Assembly (NCBI GenBank): GCA_001275005.1
Contig: JWZX01002187.1
Coordinates: 1-20,866, forward strand
Source: Chrysochromulina tobinii
Taxonomy: Eukaryota; Haptophyta; Prymnesiales; Chrysochromulinaceae
Reading direction: 5' to 3'
Length of the DNA: 20,866 nt
Shown here: positions 16,281-20,866 of the stretch, one piece after another
Position numbering within the stretch: position 1 is the stretch's first letter
Layout: every line of letters starts with the position of its first letter
The notes under the pieces: model-generated
Database searches by the model: none
Told to the model about the DNA's origin: nothing
The model's input: the letters and a program-made list of their open reading frames with translations, nothing else
Translations under genes and position numbers: made by a program

Positions 16281-19200
16281 ATGGATACTCGTGCGACGAC
16301 GGCTTTTCACCTCTTCGTGCGGGAGCGCAAGGAGTTTTACCGGCGCGTTAAACCACATCTCTCCAAGGAGCAGTGCTATGAGGCGGCACTCGAGGAGTGG
16401 CGGCAACCCGCTGCCTTGCAGGATCTCAAAGCTTCGCTGCAGCTGAAAGCTTCGAGAGACGCCGTCTCAGCCAGCAGTGAAGGCGGACAGAGTAAGAAGC
16501 GCATGCGTCCGTTTTCACGTGCGGCACTTGAGGAGTACGTCATCGCCTGCGGCGGTGACGCACGCTTGCTCGACGGGTGGACTGTCAATGAGCAGCGCCT
16601 ACCCGGGGCCGCTGCGCCCCAACGCACCTTCGTTGCACCATCCGGTGCTATGTTTCACTCGCGTGCCGAGGTTGCGCGTAGCTTCGGCCTCACAGCGGTG
16701 TCGCGAGCCGTCGGCCAGCAAATTTCGAACCGCGTCAAGGCACAGCTTCAGCAGAAGCCGTCGGCGCCACCGTCGGCGCTGCCGCCGCCTCAGAACCACC
16801 AGCCGTCCTCGTCCCCTACCTCCTCGGCGACCTACCTTATCGCGGCCGCGCCGGCCGCCGCCGTTGCCGCCGAGGCGCCGCCCGCGCCGCTCAGCGGCGA
16901 CGATGTCTACTCCGCGGAGAAGATCATCGCCCGGCGTTGGCTGCCTGGGCACACACGGCCGCAGTATCGCGTGCGCTGGGTGGGCTATAGCGAAGACGAC
17001 GACACGTGGGAGCCCGAGGCGCACATACTGAACCCATTCCTGCTCGAGGACTTCCAGCGGCGTACTCGCCTCTCCGAAAGTTTCCAAGGTGCCGATCAAG
17101 GTGCCGATCAAGGTGCGAGCGCGTCGGCCGACGAGGTGGCCCTCGCCAATGCCGGCAGCGGTCCGGTAGCCTCGTGCGCCGCATGCCGCGGCAAGCACGT
17201 AGCGCACACGTGCGGCCGCGGCTACGGCGGCGGCAGGTCGAGCAATGCCGCGCCCGCCGCTCTCGCGCCCGCGCCGAGCTCGAGCGACACGAGAACAGGG
17301 ATGCCGCTCTCGGCATACAACCGCTTCGTGCAGGAGCGGCGCTTGGCGCTTTGCCAGGCCAACTCGTGGATGACCTCTGCGGAGGCTTACTCGCTCGCCA
17401 AGGACGAGTGGCGCCAGCCGGAGGCGCAGCCAGCACTCAAGCGCCGGCTGCACCTCGAGCAGGAGCAAGCGCGCGAGGAATGGAAGCGCCGGCAGCTCCA
17501 GCATTGCGACGGCCTCTCCGCCTCAGACGGTGACCAAGATGGTTACGACGATGACAGCGGCGACGGCGACCATGGCAACGATGAGGCCGGCGACGCCTCA
17601 GCTGGTGGTGACCGCGACGAGGCCACCGCGCCAGAGAGCAAGAGCTCAGCGGAGCACGCAGCGCTCGTCGAGCGGCTCCGAGTGCACATGAGTGCGCATG
17701 GCCTCTCCCAGACCAGGCTGAGCACGCATCTGCGCCTCACGAGCAGCGGCTCTCTCTCGAGCTGGCTCTCTACGAACCCGAGCCAATCGCTCGGCACACG
17801 AGCTGCTATCGACCACGCCGTGCGGGCGTACCTGAGTGGCGTGCCGCCCGATGCGACGGCCGCCGCCGATCTGGCGCTTCGGGATCGCTTCGGGCACCGG
17901 AAGGCGATGCCCCCCGCGTGCCGGGCGGTGGCGGTGCATGCCGCCATCGCCGTAGTGGCGGATGGGTCGAGCGGTGCACAGGTGTGCTTGCAGCTGTGGC
18001 TCGAAGGCACAGGTGTGCTCGAGCCGCTTGGGTCTGCGGAGAAGGAAGCAGCCGAGGAAGCTGGTGGCGGCGGCATCCTTACAGAGTCGCACGCGCAGAT
18101 CAAGGCGAGGCTCAAGAGAGAATGCGACGAACTTGGCATCTCGATGAGCCGTGCGCGCGAGGTCTGCGGGGTCGCCTCGGCAGGCTATTGGAGCAACTGG
18201 CTGCTCGAGAAGTCGCTCGGCCCGTCGGACGAGCTGAGCCGCTCGCGCCGCGACGAGATCGATCGCAAGGTCGTGCGCTTCCTTCAGAGTATCGAAGTCT
18301 CGAAGTCGATGCAGCGGGCGATGGGATCGTCTGCGCTCGGCGAAACCGTCCACCTCGAGGATGAGGTGGAGGGGGGGGACGGTTGCGGAGAGGCCGAGGA
18401 AGACGCCGAGGCGGCTGCGGTCATCGTGTGCGCCTCCATCGCCGTGGTCAGCAACTCTATCGACGGTGCGGCAGTGGGCGCAGCTAGTGCGATGCAGACG
18501 GACGACGTATCCGTCGAGCGCTTGGCAACTCGCGTAGTGCTGCAGCTTCGGCTCGTAAGCAGCGGTGAGTCCAGCCGTCAGGGGAGCAAGCGCCGACTCG
18601 CCGCCGACCCCTCCGCCCTCGGCGCACGCGCCAAGCGCAGCTGCGTGTCGGCACTGGTCGCCGGCTCGACCGCTCTGATCGGTGCCCATGGACGATCCGT
18701 CGGAGGCAGCCGCAGCACAAGCCGTGCGGACAGCGGTGCGTGCAGTCGGCCCGAGGCACTCCTCGCTATGCGGCCGGCCGGCATCGCGCTGCGCCAGTTC
18801 CTCGTGCGCAGGGAGGGCAGCACCGACGAGAAGGCCACATGGGAGTTCGAGGCTGACATTGTCGACGTGGCGCTTATCCGCTCGTTTGACGCGGCCGCTC
18901 GACGTGCTGGGGAGCTTCCCTCGCGAGTCAGCACCCTACGCCAAGCGAGCCAGCCACCTGGGCCACTCTCCCCCCTCCGGACCAACCTCGCGGCAGGAGG
19001 TGCCGACTCTCGCCTGGCGTACTCGCCCTCGTCGCCCTCGTACCTCGCGCGCCACCAGAGCGGCGGCATGCGCGTGGGCTCGGCCTTCCAGGCGAGTAAC
19101 CTGCCCTCGGGAGAGGGCGACGCCGAGAGCGCTCCCGCCCGTGACGACGCCTTCATCGCCACCGCACGCCGATTCGCACCGCTCTGCCGCTGCGGTCTGC

Positions 19201-20249
19201 CGGCCGAGTGGTTACGCGAGCGCTGGTGGTGCGCTGATGCGAGCGGCGCGGGCTGTGGCTTCGAGCGTGCCGTGCCACCATGCTTGCCGCCGCGCTGTCT
19301 GTGTGGCGAGGAGGCGGCGTGGGAGGCGCGTGCGCGGGGCTTCTTTTGTGAGCAGGCACGCTGCGGGTTTGAGCTACGGCGAGGCACCGTGCCGCGTCTA
19401 CCTCCGGCCCGCGTCGCCCCCGACGACCTCGCGATGCAGATAGCCGATGACACGGCCGCCTTGCTCACGGCAAGCGCCTACGGACCCCTCTCGCCCTTCG
19501 CCTTTGTCTCGCCCGGCGGCTCCGGTACCGGTCTGGGCACGTTCGCACGCGTGCGGCTGCAGCCGGGCCAGGCGGTAGGAGAGTTTGGGGGCCCACGGCT
19601 GCCGCTGCGCATGTGCGTGCGCCCCTCGCCCCAGGTGCTGCTGCTGCCCGCCCTCAACCTCTTCATCGACGGCGCCTCCGAGAACGCACCGTTCGCCTGC
19701 TCGTCGCTGCCCGCCGTGCACGTGCGCCGCGCACGCCGCCCCAATGCACGGCTCGAGTTGTGGCCCGTCCCTCGTGCCTCAGCCAACGAGGTGCGCCAGC
19801 TCGTGATGCTCGTGGCCATCGCCCCAGTCGATGCGGGTGCCGAGCTGCGCATCAGCGATGAGCCTCCCCAAGGTCTCGGCTTCGCCGCCGGGCTCGATGG
19901 TGCCGCAGCTGAGGAGGCGCGCAGCGACGCGTGGAAGCACGTGCGCATGCGCACCCCGCCACCCACGGCCGAGGAGCCCATTTACGCCTGCGAAGATCCG
20001 CTGTCGGTCGAGGACCTCACCGAGGCCAGCGTGCACGTGACCCTGCCGCAGGATCCTCCCTTGCCTTGGGAGGGCGCGGGAGGTGGCGATGACCGCCTGC
20101 GCAAGCTCGTGTCGCTCCTGCGAGGGATGAGCAACCCGTGGCCTATTGTCTCGACCCACCTCCCGGGACGCAGCGGACGAGAATGCCGGGAGCGGTGGAC
20201 CAAGCTTGTTCAGTCAGCAGTGCGAGAGGGAGTGGAGGGATCTACCTGA
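16281..20249 (+). CDS. Multidomain chromatin protein: HMG-like, MBD-like, chromo, HTH repeats, GRF zinc fingers, SET-like, Myb
   Basis: 1,322 residues from ATG 16281. The frame opens from ATG 16089 (64 more residues), but that part is Arg/Ser/Cys-rich and crosses a (GCGT)6 repeat, so it is probably leader. Modules in order: HMG-like block about 4-56; MBD-like 99-137 (RTFVAPSGAMFHSRAEV); chromodomain 208-262 (YRVRWVGY, DDTWEPE); Cys/His knuckle 299-311 (CAACRGKHVAHTC); second HMG-like block 342-394; acidic linker 416-448; HTH-like 460-519 and 604-671, each followed by hydrophobic strands; second chromo-like segment 832-876 (QFLVRREG, ATWEFEADIVD); GRF-type zinc fingers with Cys 969/971/984/992 and 1006/1008/1023/1028; SET-like 1071-1194; Myb/SANT 1261-1314 with Trp 1263/1287/1306 and HLPGRSGRECRERW. 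Likely a nuclear reader or scaffold for methylated histones and modified DNA. The SET part lacks the usual NHS and final Tyr, so catalysis is doubtful. No intron is needed. Confidence 0.85.
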   Translation: MDTRATTAFHLFVRERKEFYRRVKPHLSKEQCYEAALEEWRQPAALQDLKASLQLKASRDAVSASSEGGQSKKRMRPFSRAALEEYVIACGGDARLLDGWTVNEQRLPGAAAPQRTFVAPSGAMFHSRAEVARSFGLTAVSRAVGQQISNRVKAQLQQKPSAPPSALPPPQNHQPSSSPTSSATYLIAAAPAAAVAAEAPPAPLSGDDVYSAEKIIARRWLPGHTRPQYRVRWVGYSEDDDTWEPEAHILNPFLLEDFQRRTRLSESFQGADQGADQGASASADEVALANAGSGPVASCAACRGKHVAHTCGRGYGGGRSSNAAPAALAPAPSSSDTRTGMPLSAYNRFVQERRLALCQANSWMTSAEAYSLAKDEWRQPEAQPALKRRLHLEQEQAREEWKRRQLQHCDGLSASDGDQDGYDDDSGDGDHGNDEAGDASAGGDRDEATAPESKSSAEHAALVERLRVHMSAHGLSQTRLSTHLRLTSSGSLSSWLSTNPSQSLGTRAAIDHAVRAYLSGVPPDATAAADLALRDRFGHRKAMPPACRAVAVHAAIAVVADGSSGAQVCLQLWLEGTGVLEPLGSAEKEAAEEAGGGGILTESHAQIKARLKRECDELGISMSRAREVCGVASAGYWSNWLLEKSLGPSDELSRSRRDEIDRKVVRFLQSIEVSKSMQRAMGSSALGETVHLEDEVEGGDGCGEAEEDAEAAAVIVCASIAVVSNSIDGAAVGAASAMQTDDVSVERLATRVVLQLRLVSSGESSRQGSKRRLAADPSALGARAKRSCVSALVAGSTALIGAHGRSVGGSRSTSRADSGACSRPEALLAMRPAGIALRQFLVRREGSTDEKATWEFEADIVDVALIRSFDAAARRAGELPSRVSTLRQASQPPGPLSPLRTNLAAGGADSRLAYSPSSPSYLARHQSGGMRVGSAFQASNLPSGEGDAESAPARDDAFIATARRFAPLCRCGLPAEWLRERWWCADASGAGCGFERAVPPCLPPRCLCGEEAAWEARARGFFCEQARCGFELRRGTVPRLPPARVAPDDLAMQIADDTAALLTASAYGPLSPFAFVSPGGSGTGLGTFARVRLQPGQAVGEFGGPRLPLRMCVRPSPQVLLLPALNLFIDGASENAPFACSSLPAVHVRRARRPNARLELWPVPRASANEVRQLVMLVAIAPVDAGAELRISDEPPQGLGFAAGLDGAAAEEARSDAWKHVRMRTPPPTAEEPIYACEDPLSVEDLTEASVHVTLPQDPPLPWEGAGGGDDRLRKLVSLLRGMSNPWPIVSTHLPGRSGRECRERWTKLVQSAVREGVEGST
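17085..17116 (+). repeat. 12-bp in-frame tandem repeat (GADQ)
   Basis: caaggtgccgat is repeated at 17085-17096 and 17097-17108, with a partial third copy. It encodes Gly-Ala-Asp-Gln repeats in the linker after the chromodomain. This is a slippage product with no effect on frame. Confidence 0.85.
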
Positions 20250-20866
20250 TCACTTTCTGATCAAGTCCCACAAGTGATCGCGATGTGTGACGCACGGAGA
20301 AGCAACGGAATTTGTCCTACGTCGTACTCGTTTCCCGTGTAACTATGTAATTACGCAGCGGCCAATCACTAATGACACTGTAATGAAAACGAACTAAGAT
20401 CCGTAACACCGTAAGTGAACCGATCCGCGCACGGCACTGCGACTCAGTTCTAAGGACTCGTTGCGCGTCGTGGGTCTGACCGCTGACGCTGCGTGACGAC
20501 GCATCAGACCCGCCGCCTGACAGAGACTCTCCAGTACTACTACCAGAGTTTGGCACCGGGCGACAGTGCGCGAAACATACTGCGCCATATGAAAGAGATC
20601 TGCGATTTCAGCCGAGGCTCATTTCGGGTTCGGGGTTCGGCCGAAAAGGGGGGTAGGGATCTGAGGATTTTTCCACACTGAGCGTCCACAGTGGTCGCCT
20701 GAGAACACTAGAGCACTTTACAGTTTTCCAGAATGATTTTCATGTTGATGTCGTCTCTTACTTTAAGAAATCCGCGTACCAGCTTAATCGGGGTTAAGGC
20801 CATCTTCTCTTCACGGCGCCGTAACAGCGCCTTTTTGGCCCGTTCCGATGCTACCGTACTGTTCAC
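20250..20866. other. Non-coding right edge
   Basis: 617 nt after the chromatin gene with lower GC and no convincing frame on either strand. It should hold the 3' UTR and polyadenylation site of that gene. An 8-bp inverted repeat (gatcactt ... aagtgatc) lies just after the stop, around 20249-20280. Nothing else could be recognised. Confidence 0.55.

Noticed and set aside
20338-20383. Three TGTAA pentamers as polyadenylation signals of the chromatin gene
   Set aside because: TGTAA is a green-algal signal; the other genes show no such motif after their stop codons and the lineage is unknown, so this may be chance.
1-20866. CRISPR array, insertion sequence, prophage or bacterial operon
   Set aside because: No spaced direct repeats, transposase, integrase or tightly packed co-directional genes; the domains are eukaryotic.

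Overview
The window looks like nuclear DNA of a GC-rich unicellular eukaryote, most likely an alga. The reasons are long reading frames with no bacterial operon layout, ~1 kb non-coding gaps, at least one convincing GT-AG intron, chromatin reader domains (chromo, Tudor-like, GRF, SET-like, Myb) and a type II membrane GH16 protein of the kind linked to beta-glucan metabolism. A haptophyte or other chlorophyll-c alga is my best guess, but it is only a guess: there is no rRNA, tRNA or organelle marker here.

Layout from left to right. 1-1449 is mostly non-coding with simple repeats, one small possible terminal exon (310-579, minus) and a perfect 15-bp hairpin just behind it. 1450-3651 (minus) encodes a long coiled-coil protein with a Trp-rich helix near its C-terminus. 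4734-12360 (minus) is the main gene. Three overlapping or adjacent frames can be joined by two short introns into a protein of about 2,458 residues: an N-terminal Tudor-like domain, a long acidic stretch, an uncharacterised middle, an SF2/SNF2-type helicase with all motifs, and a C-terminal HhH-GPD DNA glycosylase of the AlkA/MAG type. 13372-15726 (minus) is a type II membrane GH16 enzyme with three exact 44-residue cysteine repeats and a C-terminal Cys-rich X8-like module. 16281-20249 (plus) encodes a 1,322-residue multidomain chromatin protein: HMG-like, MBD-like, chromo, zinc knuckle, second HMG-like, two HTH-plus-strand repeats, second chromo-like, two GRF-type zinc fingers, SET-like and Myb/SANT. 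The remaining sequence to 20866 shows no gene.

The two large chromatin-type genes are the interest of the window. One appears to be a remodelling motor fused to a base-excision glycosylase and a histone-reader-like domain. The other combines candidate readers of histone methylation and of modified DNA with a SET fold that lacks key residues. Together they suggest a system that finds modified or damaged bases inside chromatin and removes them. That functional link is inferred from domain content and proximity only. The GH16 gene between them has no obvious connection to it.
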